Assembly (NCBI RefSeq): GCF_001429185.1
Contig: NZ_LMIW01000001.1
Coordinates: 1,285,094-1,349,093, forward strand
DNA from: Terrabacter sp. Root85
Lineage (GTDB): Bacteria; Actinomycetota; Actinomycetes; Actinomycetales; Dermatophilaceae
DNA length: 64,000 nt
Direction of reading: 5' to 3'
Both the position numbers and the translations under genes were made by a program. The notes under the pieces are model-generated. The model made no database searches. It saw only the letters and a program-made list of their open reading frames with translations, and had not been told where the DNA came from. Each line of letters begins with the position of its first letter. The first letter of the stretch is position 1. Below, one piece after another: positions 36,263 through 43,828 of this stretch.

Positions 36263-36315
36263 CGCGCGTCGACCGATGGCGTATGCCGTCCGCGACCTCG
36301 GGTGGACGAGTCGCC

Positions 36316-36480
36316 TCAGGTGGCCGTCGCGAACAGGCGCGGCTTGCCCGGACCGAAGGCGGCCGCATCGGGCACCGGCTCGACGACGACGTGCTGGCTC
36401 GAGACGTGGCCGAGCCCCGTGTGTGCTGCTCCCCTGACGTGGTCATCCACGCGGATGCGCCAGCCGGGTCGCGAACCCAC
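36316..36480 (-). CDS. possible small protein downstream of the NadR-like gene
   Basis: A 54-aa open frame from GTG 36480, three bases after the NadR-like stop and in the same frame as it. The sequence ends VVVEPVPDAAAFGPGKPRLF then ATAT, which reads like ordinary protein with third-position GC bias and few Arg/Pro shadow residues. No family recognised, no ribosome site seen. It could be a real small gene, a gene remnant, or an ancestral C-terminal extension cut off by the upstream stop. Confidence 0.3.
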   Translation of the reverse strand: MGSRPGWRIRVDDHVRGAAHTGLGHVSSQHVVVEPVPDAAAFGPGKPRLFATAT

Positions 36481-36483
36481 CCG

Positions 36484-37506
36484 TCAGCCCACAGGGTCGG
36501 CGAGGTCCCAGCCCTCGGCGACGACCTCGTCGACAGCGGCGGTGGCCGCGGCCAGTCGCTCGTCGCGCGTGCCCCGCACCTCGACCCACGGCACGCGGCG
36601 GGCCGTGAGCTCCTCGCGGAACCGACCCTGCATCCACGCGCGCCCGTGCTCGCCGTCGCGAATGCCGTCCGGGACGAAGGGGATCTCGTCGCCAGACAGG
36701 AGGTAGAGGGCCGGAGTCGGGCGGGCGTCGGCGAGGGCCCGCACGCTGGGCGACGGGGTGCCGACGTGGCGCTCGTGCAGGAGCGTCGTCGCGAAGGCGT
36801 CGGTGTCGCAGACGAGCAGTGGTCGCGGTGCGGCGGCGGCCCCCGCGTCCTCGAGGGCGGCCTGCTCGCGGGCCACGAGCTCGAACTCGGCGGTGTGCCA
36901 CGGCCCGGTCAGCCCGCCGGCTCGCCGGTCGGTCCACTCACCCCAGAACTCGGGGACGACCGTCGTGCCGTAGTGCGCGCCCAGGGCGTCGGCCAGCGTC
37001 GTCGTGCCTGTCGACTCGGCGCCCACGACGACGACGCGCTTGGCGAACCACGCCCGGACCGGCGACGGCAGCGCCCACCAGGAGCCGGCGACGTCGGCAC
37101 GCACCGCGGTCCCCGAGATGGGGGTCGAGGCCCGTCCCGGGTCGACCTGCACCCATGTCGCGCCGAGCCGACGGGCCATCTCCTCGCCGTACGCGTCGCT
37201 CGTGAAGACCGCGTCCACGGGAGCGTCGAGGTGCGACTCGATGACGTCCATGTGCAGGTCCCAGACCTCCGGCGAGTCGAAGTCGACGTCGTGGTCGTCC
37301 GGGGCCGCGACGACGCGGGCCGTCGGGTGCTCGGCCTGCACCCAGCCCACGCGGACCTCGACGGGGATCGACTCGACGGTGTGCGCCATGACCTCGACGG
37401 TGACGCGGTCGCACGAGCTCGTCGCCGCCCGCACGAGCGCCTGGTGGCCGGCGTGGAAGGGGTAGAACTTCCCGATGACGAGCCCGTGCCCGTGACGCCC
37501 GGTCAT
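36484..37506 (-). CDS. nadR: NadR-like NMN adenylyltransferase / ribosylnicotinamide kinase
   Basis: 340 aa. The N-terminal nucleotidyltransferase has GKFYPFHAGH (the HxGH site) and ISGTAVRAD (the ISxTxxR site), so it joins NMN and ATP to NAD. The C-terminal kinase domain has a P-loop variant GAESTGTTTLADAL (the usual GKS/T lysine is Thr, as in several NadR proteins) and LLVCDTDAFATT. There is no N-terminal HTH, so it is not a repressor. Role: NAD salvage from nicotinamide riboside. No PnuC transporter is adjacent. The ATG overlaps the stop of a 23-codon upstream frame in ATGA, suggesting translational coupling. Confidence 0.85.
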   Translation of the reverse strand: MTGRHGHGLVIGKFYPFHAGHQALVRAATSSCDRVTVEVMAHTVESIPVEVRVGWVQAEHPTARVVAAPDDHDVDFDSPEVWDLHMDVIESHLDAPVDAVFTSDAYGEEMARRLGATWVQVDPGRASTPISGTAVRADVAGSWWALPSPVRAWFAKRVVVVGAESTGTTTLADALGAHYGTTVVPEFWGEWTDRRAGGLTGPWHTAEFELVAREQAALEDAGAAAAPRPLLVCDTDAFATTLLHERHVGTPSPSVRALADARPTPALYLLSGDEIPFVPDGIRDGEHGRAWMQGRFREELTARRVPWVEVRGTRDERLAAATAAVDEVVAEGWDLADPVG

Positions 37507-37574
37507 CGTCCGCGCACGACGAGGGCCACGCATACGGCACCCGTGGGGAAGCCCGCCACCTCGATCCGGTCCAT
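37503..37574 (-). CDS. candidate 23-residue leader peptide of nadR
   Basis: ATG 37574 opens 23 codons (begins MDRIEVAGF, ends VVRGR) whose TGA overlaps the NadR-like ATG as ATGA. A -10-like TACGTT lies eight bases before the ATG and no ribosome site precedes either start, so the transcript probably begins at this small frame and NadR is translated by coupling. The codons follow the genome's GC3 preference apart from GTA-TGC in the genome-wide heptamer GTATGCx. Not covered by any recognised family. Confidence 0.4.
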   Translation of the reverse strand: MDRIEVAGFPTGAVCVALVVRGR

Positions 37575-37721
37575 GGCAGGAGAACGTACCGGGACGACCG
37601 GCCCGGAGTCGCCGACGGAGCGGGCTGCTCACGTCGACCGACGTCCCGACATCGCGGTAACCGACGGCTCACGATCATCAATCCGGGTGCGGCAGGCCGC
37701 CGGGTGGGGTGCACTGGCGTC

Positions 37722-38201
37722 ATGGGTGGAGTCCACGAACCGGAGTTGCCGACGCTGTACGAGTGGGCGGGCGGTCTCGCGCCGCTGCGCCGGATGATCG
37801 ACTGCTTCTACGACCGGGTCGAGCTCGACGAAGCCTTGTCGGGGTTCTTCCCGGGCGGGGTGTCGGAGCATCATCGAGCCCACGTCGCGGACTGGTGGGC
37901 CGAGGTGCTCGGCGGTCCTGCGACCTACACGGAGCGGCACGGGGGGTACGAGTCGATGCTCCGCCACCACCTCGGGCTGGCCATCACGCCAGCGCAACGG
38001 CACCGGTTCGCAGCCACGATGAGTCTGGCGGCCGACGACGCCGAGCTGCCCGCCGACCCGGAGTTCCGGGCCGCGATCATCGGCTACCTCGAGTGGGGCA
38101 CCCGGCTCGCCATGGAGAACTCCCAGCCCGGCGCCGAACCGGTCGAACGCGCTCCCACTCCACGGTGGGGCTGGGGCGTCGCGCCGCCGTACCTGGGGTG
38201 A
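37722..38201 (+). CDS. group II truncated haemoglobin-like protein
   Basis: 159 aa. The fold-specific pattern is present: LYEWAGGLAPLRRMIDCFYDRV (helix B with Tyr of CFYDRV), ELDEALSGFFPG, then EHHRAHVADWWAEVLGGP and YESMLRHHLGLAIT with the proximal His, and WGTRLAMENSQ at the end (Trp of group II). Members bind O2/NO and serve in oxidative or nitrosative protection. The start ATG 37722 gives a compact N-terminus; an in-frame GTG at 37704 is possible. It is divergent from nadR and ends in a long hairpin. Confidence 0.85.
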   Translation: MGGVHEPELPTLYEWAGGLAPLRRMIDCFYDRVELDEALSGFFPGGVSEHHRAHVADWWAEVLGGPATYTERHGGYESMLRHHLGLAITPAQRHRFAATMSLAADDAELPADPEFRAAIIGYLEWGTRLAMENSQPGAEPVERAPTPRWGWGVAPPYLG

Positions 38202-38244
38202 CCGATCCGGGAGTGGTCGGAGCGATTCCCGCCGGAGCGCGGAA

Positions 38245-38302
38245 GTCGGGCGGTCACGAGCTCCAGCTGGGGAAGCCGGGAGCGAGCTCGTGACCGCCCG
38301 AC
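38245..38302. terminator. perfect 19-bp-arm hairpin between convergent genes
   Basis: GTCGGGCGGTCACGAGCTC (38245-38263) is exactly complementary to GAGCTCGTGACCGCCCGAC (38284-38302) with a 20-base loop. It lies between the stops of the haemoglobin and anti-sigma genes, so it can end transcription from both sides. No T-run. Confidence 0.75.
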
Positions 38303-38321
38303 GTCCGGGCGACCGGTTGTC

Positions 38322-39152
38322 TCAGGCGAAGGCGATGAACGCGACGGGGTCGGAGGTCGGCTGGTCGGACCCGCCGTCGGGCTCGACCGTGATGCCGGCG
38401 CCCTTCGAGTGGCTGGCGTCGCCGCTCAGCACGACCACCTGGTCGCCGCCGCCGGGCATCAGGCCCGCCGAGGTCATGTGACCCGTCGCGTCCTGGAGCC
38501 ACAGCTGGAAGACCTTGCCCGAGGGCGGCTGCGACATGCCGGACGTGACGATGACGGCCTTGTGGAGCGAGTTGGAGCGGACGACCGTGGCCGTCGCGCC
38601 GCCGGCGAGCCGCTGCCCGTAGCGCGTGGCGTCGGGGGCCGCGAGCACCTGGTCGGCGATGGCCCGGGACGGATCCTTGTCGATCTGCTTCCAGACCGTG
38701 AACCCGCCGATGGCGAGCACGGCCACCGTGGCGGCAGCGACGACGACCCGCCAGCCGCGGGCGAGCCCCCGGGTGGAGCGGGACCGGCGACGCTCGGTGA
38801 GGTCGTCGGCGTGCTCGACCTGGGTGGCCGGGGCTCCGGTGGCGGCCGGAGCCTGCACGGGCTCCGGGGGCGTGGACGACGTGACGTCCTCGTCGACGGA
38901 CTCGTGCTGCGGTGCCGTGAGGGGCGGCAGTGGGCGGACGGTCGCGATCTCGGCGAGCACCTTGGCCCGGAGCGAGGCCGGCGGAGCGGCCTCGGTCAGC
39001 ACCGACAGCTCCGACGCCGCGGCGACGAGGCTCTCGACCTCGGCCTGGCAGGCGGTGCAGCCGGCGAGGTGGCGCTCGAAGCGCGCTCGCTCGACGTCGT
39101 CGAGGGCGTCCACGGCGTAGGCACCCGAGAGTGCGTGGATGTCTTCGCTCAC
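38322..39152 (-). CDS. rskA: anti-sigma-K factor
   Basis: 276 aa. The N-terminal zinc-associated anti-sigma domain has HLAGCTACQAEVESL (His-x3-Cys-x2-Cys). A Pro/Thr linker and one transmembrane segment (VVVAAATVAVLAIGGFTVW, residues about 143-161) follow, then the extracytoplasmic RskA C-terminal domain (VFQLWLQDATGHMTSAGLMPG, continuing). It holds SigK at the membrane until regulated proteolysis releases it. The GTG start overlaps the sigK stop by four bases. Together with the fasciclin lipoprotein this reproduces the mycobacterial SigK-RskA-MPT83 module. Confidence 0.92.
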   Translation of the reverse strand: MSEDIHALSGAYAVDALDDVERARFERHLAGCTACQAEVESLVAAASELSVLTEAAPPASLRAKVLAEIATVRPLPPLTAPQHESVDEDVTSSTPPEPVQAPAATGAPATQVEHADDLTERRRSRSTRGLARGWRVVVAAATVAVLAIGGFTVWKQIDKDPSRAIADQVLAAPDATRYGQRLAGGATATVVRSNSLHKAVIVTSGMSQPPSGKVFQLWLQDATGHMTSAGLMPGGGDQVVVLSGDASHSKGAGITVEPDGGSDQPTSDPVAFIAFA

Positions 39153-39760
39153 AGTGTCACCCCCAACGTGTCTCGTAGTCTGATCAGTCCATCACGGATG
39201 CGTGTCTTGGCGGTCCCGAGTGGCAGGTCGAGCATGGTGGCCACCTCCGTATGGGTGTATCCCGAGAGGTAGGCCAGCTCGAGGGCCTGCCGCTGGACCG
39301 GTGTGAGCGTCTCTAGCGCCCGATGAACCCGCTCCGCATCGAGCCGTTCGACGACGGCCTCCGCTGTGGAGTCGTGGGTGACGTCCTGGTTGCTGGCGCC
39401 GTATCCCTCGTCGCGGTGACGGGCTGCCTCCGCCGACCGGACCCGGTCGACGGCCTTGCGGTGAGCGATGGTGAGCATCCACGAGAGAGCTGCACCCTTG
39501 CTCGGGTCGAACCGTGCGCTGTGCCGCCAGATCTCGAGGAAGACCTCCTGGGTGACTTCCTCTGACTGGGCCGGGTCGCGCACGACCCGGCGGACGAGAC
39601 CGAAGAGCCGGGAGGAGACGGCGTCGTAGAGCTCTGCGAAGGCCGTCTCGTCTCCCGTCGCTGCTCGGCGGAGCAGCTGCTCCAGGGTGACTGGGCGGGC
39701 GGGTCCCCCCGGCGACTCATCGCCGGAGGGAACCACCGAGAACCGTGACATGGGGTCCAT
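39149..39760 (-). CDS. sigK: ECF RNA polymerase sigma factor SigK
   Basis: 203 aa. Region 2 (AELYDAVSSRLFGLVRRVVRD, SEEVTQEVFLEIWRHSARF, GAALSWMLTIAHRKAVDRVRS) and region 4 (LETLTPVQRQALELAYLSGYTHTEVATMLDLPLGTAKTRIRDGL) are complete. The gene lies 46 bp downstream of the fasciclin gene and overlaps rskA. Two promoters of the SigK type lie upstream of the fasciclin and molybdoenzyme genes in the same direction, so read-through would make the system autoregulated. ATG 39760 is used; ATG 39751 is an equally good start. Confidence 0.92.
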   Translation of the reverse strand: MDPMSRFSVVPSGDESPGGPARPVTLEQLLRRAATGDETAFAELYDAVSSRLFGLVRRVVRDPAQSEEVTQEVFLEIWRHSARFDPSKGAALSWMLTIAHRKAVDRVRSAEAARHRDEGYGASNQDVTHDSTAEAVVERLDAERVHRALETLTPVQRQALELAYLSGYTHTEVATMLDLPLGTAKTRIRDGLIRLRDTLGVTL

Positions 39761-39806
39761 TGTGTCGCCCGTCGTCGTGGTCTGCGTCAGCCTGGTCAGG
39801 TGACGA

Positions 39807-40469
39807 TCAGGGCATCAGGACGCCGTCGATGATGTACACCGTGGCGTTGGCGGTCGGGACGTTGCCGCAGATGACCTTGGCGTCGGCCTTGCCGACGGTG
39901 AAGTTCTCGCCAGAGCCCTTGACCGTGATCGTGGTGCCGGCGAGCGTCTTGTGGTCGCCCGCGAGCTGGTCCGGCGAGAGCTTGCCGGCCACGACGTGGT
40001 TCGTGAGGATCTTGGTGAGGGTCGGCTTGTCGGCGAGGACCTTCTTGAGGTCGGCGGCCGGGATCTTGGCGAACGCGTCGTTGACGGGCGCGAAGACGGT
40101 GATCTCGGGAGCCGAGTTGAGGGTGTCGACGAGGCCGGCGGTCTTGACTGCGGTGACGAGCGTCGACAGGAGCGGGTTGGCGCTCGCGGCGGTCGCGACC
40201 GGCGCGGTGGCCATGCCGTTGAACGAGCCGGCGCCGTCCTTCGGCACCGCGGCGCAGCCCTCACCGAAGACGGCCGCAGCGGCGTCCATCGACTCGGACG
40301 AGGTCATCGTGTCGGACGGCGTGCTCGTCATGGCGTCCGAGGACGTCGCGGCGGGCGTGCTGCCACCGGCGGCGGCGGTGTTGTCGCTGGAGCTGCCGCA
40401 GGCCGCGAGGCTCAGGGGCAGGGCGATGGCGAGGGCGACGAGGCCGGTACGGGTCTTCATGCTCTTCAT
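39807..40469 (-). CDS. fasciclin-domain lipoprotein (MPT83/MPT70-like)
   Basis: 220 aa. Lipoprotein signal with lipobox LSLAAC, a Ser/Thr/Met-rich spacer of about 45 residues, and one FAS1 domain (LVDTLNSAPEITVFAPVNDAF, LTKILTNHVVAGKLSPDQL, ATVYIIDGVLMP). MPT83-type surface protein, probably adhesive or stress-related. ATG 40469 is chosen because AAGGAG lies eight bases upstream; a GTG nine bases before would sit on that site. Preceded by a SigK-type promoter and followed by sigK and rskA. Confidence 0.92.
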   Translation of the reverse strand: MKSMKTRTGLVALAIALPLSLAACGSSSDNTAAAGGSTPAATSSDAMTSTPSDTMTSSESMDAAAAVFGEGCAAVPKDGAGSFNGMATAPVATAASANPLLSTLVTAVKTAGLVDTLNSAPEITVFAPVNDAFAKIPAADLKKVLADKPTLTKILTNHVVAGKLSPDQLAGDHKTLAGTTITVKGSGENFTVGKADAKVICGNVPTANATVYIIDGVLMP

Positions 40470-40511
40470 GTCAGTCACTCCTTGTGGCTGTGTGGTGCAC
40501 GGTCATCTGGG

Positions 40512-40538
40512 ATTCGGTGCCGCTGTGGCTCCGGATTG
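40512..40538 (-). promoter_or_regulatory. SigK-type promoter of the fasciclin gene
   Basis: On the minus strand CAATCC (40538-40533), 15 bp, CCGAAT (40517-40512), about 43 bp before the start codon. Mycobacterial SigK promoters are described as CCATCC/CCGAAT, so the -10 matches exactly and the -35 in five of six. Confidence 0.7.
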
Positions 40539-40580
40539 CTTGTCGGAGAAGTTTTTTCGCGGGTTCTTGGCCGTATGCGT

Positions 40581-42149
40581 TCACGCGACGGTCACCACCA
40601 CCTCCTGGATGCCGCTCGACCCGCTGGGGAACGGCGTGGCGCGTTCGGTGATCTGCGCCTGCCCCTCGAGGTCGGTCGCGCGCACCGCGATGCGGTGCAG
40701 TCCGGGCTTGGCGTCCCACGGGAGGTACCACTGGCGCCAGTAGTCGATGCCGACGTCGGGGCCGAGCTTGGTCTTCTGCCACTGGCCGTCGTCGATCTTG
40801 ACCTCGACCGTGCCGACGCCGCGGTGCTGGGCCCAGGCGACGCCGGCGATGGCGGTCGTGCCGGCCTTGATCGTCGACAGGGGTGCGGGCGTGTCGATGC
40901 GCGCGCTCGTCTTGATCGGGGCGTCCGTCGCCCACTGCCGCTTCGTCCAGTAGGACTGGTCGGCGGCATACGTCGTCAGGGTGAGCTTGGTCAGCCACTT
41001 CGTCGCGCCGACGAAGCCGTAGAGGCCGGGCGTGATGAGGCGCGCGGGGAAGCCGTGGGTGTCGCTGAGCTGGGCGCCGTTCATGCCGATGGCGATCATC
41101 GCGTCGCGTCCGTCGCGGACGACGGCCAGCGGGGTGCTGATGGTGAAGCCGTCGACGGCGGTGCTCAGCACCTGGTCCGGGCTGCCGGTGATGCCGGCCC
41201 GGTCGAGGACGTCGGTCAGCTTGACGCCGAGCCAGCGGGCGGAGCCGATGTAGCCGCCGCCGACCTCGTTGGAGACGCACGTCATGGTGATGTCGCGCTC
41301 GATGAGCGGCATGGCGGCGAGCTCGGCGAAGGTCATCGTGAAGGGCTTCTCGACCATGCCGTCGACCTCGAGCGTCCACGTGTCGACGTCGACCTGGGGC
41401 ACGACGAGGTTGGTGTCGACGCGGTAGAACTTGTCGGTCGGGGTGCGCAGTGGTGAGATGCCGGAGACGGTCGTCTCGAGCCCCTTCGGCAGCGCCTTGG
41501 CCTTGTCGGCGGCGGCGGGCAGGACGACCTTCTTGACCGACTGGGCGCCGGCGCGCAGCTGGCCACCGACCGCGGCGAGCGCCGCGAGGGCCGTGACGCC
41601 GAGTGCGCCGAAGAGGAAGCCGCGGCGTCCGGCCTTCGAGCCGGCCGTCGAGCTGTCGGGCCCGGTGGCGTTCGTCATGACCGCGTCCCGGGGGCCGGTG
41701 GTCTCCCGGACGACGTCGCCCGAGGCGGTCCGGGCGAGACGGGCGAGCCAGACGAGCGTGGCGACACCGGCCGCCATCGCGGCAACGGCGGGCAGCGCGT
41801 CGAGCGGGCGGGCCGCGGGCCGCAGCAGCGCGGCGGCGCCGGCGAGGCCGGTGAGCAGCACGATGAAGCCGACGGCGACGGGCATCCGGCGGCGGGCGAG
41901 CAGGCCGGCCACAGCGGCGAGGACGAGCGTCACGACGAGCACCGACCCCTGGAGGATCAGCTTGTCGTTCGTGCCGAAGGTCGCGATCGCCCATTCCTTG
42001 ACGGGCGTGGGGGTCAGGTCGATCACGGTCGACCCGATGGCGAGCACCGGCGAGGATGCGGGAGCGAGGAAGCCCGCGACGAGGTGGCCGGCAGCGATCC
42101 CGGCAACCGCGGCGAGGATCCCGCTGAGGGCAAATCGTAGGCGCGTCAT
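40581..42149 (-). CDS. membrane-bound molybdopterin-dependent oxidoreductase (sulfite oxidase fold)
   Basis: 522 aa. Four to five hydrophobic segments (residues about 1-145) precede an extracytoplasmic sulfite-oxidase-type molybdenum domain. The Mo-coordinating Cys is in ITMTCVSNEVGGGYIGSARW, with FPARLITPGLYGFVGATKWL. The C-terminal Mo-co dimerisation domain contains VAWAQHRGVGTVEVKIDDG. It may act in sulfite or methionine-sulfoxide-type redox chemistry at the cell surface; the acceptor is unknown. A SigK-type promoter lies directly upstream, so it appears to belong to the SigK regulon with the fasciclin protein. 111 bp separate it from that gene. Confidence 0.9.
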   Translation of the reverse strand: MTRLRFALSGILAAVAGIAAGHLVAGFLAPASSPVLAIGSTVIDLTPTPVKEWAIATFGTNDKLILQGSVLVVTLVLAAVAGLLARRRMPVAVGFIVLLTGLAGAAALLRPAARPLDALPAVAAMAAGVATLVWLARLARTASGDVVRETTGPRDAVMTNATGPDSSTAGSKAGRRGFLFGALGVTALAALAAVGGQLRAGAQSVKKVVLPAAADKAKALPKGLETTVSGISPLRTPTDKFYRVDTNLVVPQVDVDTWTLEVDGMVEKPFTMTFAELAAMPLIERDITMTCVSNEVGGGYIGSARWLGVKLTDVLDRAGITGSPDQVLSTAVDGFTISTPLAVVRDGRDAMIAIGMNGAQLSDTHGFPARLITPGLYGFVGATKWLTKLTLTTYAADQSYWTKRQWATDAPIKTSARIDTPAPLSTIKAGTTAIAGVAWAQHRGVGTVEVKIDDGQWQKTKLGPDVGIDYWRQWYLPWDAKPGLHRIAVRATDLEGQAQITERATPFPSGSSGIQEVVVTVA

Positions 42150-42157
42150 GACTCGTG

Positions 42158-42185
42158 GTTCGGCGCGAGAGGGCGATCCGGATTG
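42158..42185 (-). promoter_or_regulatory. SigK-type promoter of the molybdoenzyme gene
   Basis: On the minus strand CAATCC (42185-42180), 16 bp, CCGAAC (42163-42158), then eight bases to the ATG. It shares CAATCCGGA and CCGAA with the fasciclin promoter, although the rest of the two regions is unrelated. Confidence 0.65.
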
Positions 42186-42253
42186 TCGGTCACCCGGCGC
42201 CGGCGGGCGTGCGGCGGTGGGAAGAGCACGGGCGCCGCCGTTGTTGACCGCAC

Positions 42254-43270
42254 GTGAAGAACATCGGATTCCTCTCGTTCGGGCACTGGAACCCGTCGCC
42301 GCACTCGGGCACGCAGTCGGCGTCGGACGCCCTGCTCCAGTCCATCGACCTCGCGGTCGCCGCCGAGGAGCTCGGCGCGGACGGCGCCTACTTCCGGATC
42401 CACCACTTCGCGCGCCAGCTCGCGTCGCCGTTCCCGCTGCTCGCCGCGGTCGGGGCGCGCACGAGCCGGATCGAGATCGGGACCGGCGTCATCGACATGC
42501 GCTACGAGAACCCGCTCTACATGGCGGAGGACGCAGGGTCCGCCGACCTCATCTCCGGCGGGCGGCTCCAGCTCGGCATCAGCCGTGGGTCACCCGAGCA
42601 GGTGATCGACGGCTTCCGCTACTTCGGCTACGAGCCCACCGACGGCGACCACGCCGCGATGGCCCGCCAGCACACCGAGGTCTTCCTCGACGTCCTGTCC
42701 GGCCGGGGCTTCGCCGAGCCGAACCCGCGCCCGATGTTCCCCAACCCGCCCGGGCTGCTCCGCATCGAGCCGCACGCGCCGGGGCTGCGCGACCGCATCT
42801 GGTGGGGCGCCGGCAGCCGGGCCACCGCCGAGTGGACGGCCGAGCAGGGGATGAACCTCATGAGCTCGACCCTCCTCACCGAGGACACCGGCGTGCCCTT
42901 CCACCAGCTGCAGGCCGAGCAGATCCAGCGTTTCCGCGACGCGTGGACGGCAGCGGGGCACGAGCGGGAGCCGCGAGTCTCCGTGAGCCGCAGCGTCTTC
43001 CCCATCGTCGACGACCGGGACCGCGCGTACTTCGGCCGCGAGTCGGCGAGCCAGGACCAGGTCGGACACATCGACGGCGGGAGCGCCCGCTTCGGCAAGA
43101 CGTACGCCGGTGAGCCCGACCAGCTCGTCCGTGACCTCGCGGAGGACGAGGCGATCGCCGCCGCCGACACGCTGCTCCTCACCGTGCCCAACCAGCTCGG
43201 CGTCGACTACAACGCCCACGTCATCGAGAGCCTCCTGACGCACGTCGCTCCGGAGCTCGGCTGGCGCTGA
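42254..43270 (+). CDS. LLM-class flavin-dependent oxidoreductase
   Basis: 338-aa luciferase-like monooxygenase-fold protein. It starts MKNIGFLSFGHWNPSPHSGT and shows the typical ELGADGAYFRIHHFARQLASP, IEIGTGVIDMRYENPLYMAE and RLQLGISRGSPEQV segments. These enzymes use FMN or F420; this subgroup is alkanal-monooxygenase-like with no assigned substrate. GTG start without a ribosome site. Divergent from the molybdoenzyme gene with a 104-bp gap, and convergent with the SRPBCC gene. Confidence 0.85.
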   Translation: MKNIGFLSFGHWNPSPHSGTQSASDALLQSIDLAVAAEELGADGAYFRIHHFARQLASPFPLLAAVGARTSRIEIGTGVIDMRYENPLYMAEDAGSADLISGGRLQLGISRGSPEQVIDGFRYFGYEPTDGDHAAMARQHTEVFLDVLSGRGFAEPNPRPMFPNPPGLLRIEPHAPGLRDRIWWGAGSRATAEWTAEQGMNLMSSTLLTEDTGVPFHQLQAEQIQRFRDAWTAAGHEREPRVSVSRSVFPIVDDRDRAYFGRESASQDQVGHIDGGSARFGKTYAGEPDQLVRDLAEDEAIAAADTLLLTVPNQLGVDYNAHVIESLLTHVAPELGWR

Positions 43271-43284
43271 CCGCCGCGCTCCCC

Positions 43285-43728
43285 TCAGCCGCGCGCGAGC
43301 AGCTTGCGGAGGGTGGAGCCGTATGCCGCCCCGGCGACCTTCGCGACGACGGGGTCGAGGAGCGTGGGCACGCCTCGCACCTCGATGTGCTGCGTCCACC
43401 GGACCGTCGACCCGGCGGCCGTGGGCGTCACGAGCAGGTCGATGCGTCCGCGGACGACCTTGCCCTCCTTGCGGATCCGGGCGCTCCCGGCCGAATGTGT
43501 CGTCGGCTGGACCACCGACTGCACGACCATGACGTCGTCGAAACCCACCGGCCCGACGCCCGTCCGCGCGACGAAGCGCGACCCCTCGACGAGCTCGCTC
43601 GCGCCCATCGCCTCGCCCGTCACGGTCGTGAGCGGGATGACGGCCATGTGCGCGCGCAGGTCGAGGATCCGCCGCCACGCCTCGGGTGCGGGCAGGGGGG
43701 AGTCGAGGTGCACCTCGAAGTCGGCCAT
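43285..43728 (-). CDS. SRPBCC/START-type ligand-binding protein
   Basis: 147 aa, beginning MADFEVHLDSPLPAPEAWRR. The pattern of one long helix at the C-terminus (DPVVAKVAGAAYGSTLRKLLA) after a seven-strand sheet (VRWTQHIEVRG) is that of polyketide-cyclase/START-like proteins. Ligand unknown. The start is the first Met of the conserved fold; the frame upstream is antisense to the ABC ATPase gene. Neighbours give no clue. Confidence 0.75.
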   Translation of the reverse strand: MADFEVHLDSPLPAPEAWRRILDLRAHMAVIPLTTVTGEAMGASELVEGSRFVARTGVGPVGFDDVMVVQSVVQPTTHSAGSARIRKEGKVVRGRIDLLVTPTAAGSTVRWTQHIEVRGVPTLLDPVVAKVAGAAYGSTLRKLLARG

Positions 43729-43828
43729 GGGGTCAGTCTGTCCGGTCCGGCGCCCCGTGACACCTGTCACGCGCAGGACGTGACGCCTGCTGCTGACGCG
43801 GAGCATCGCCGAGCGGGAGAGTTGGGTC

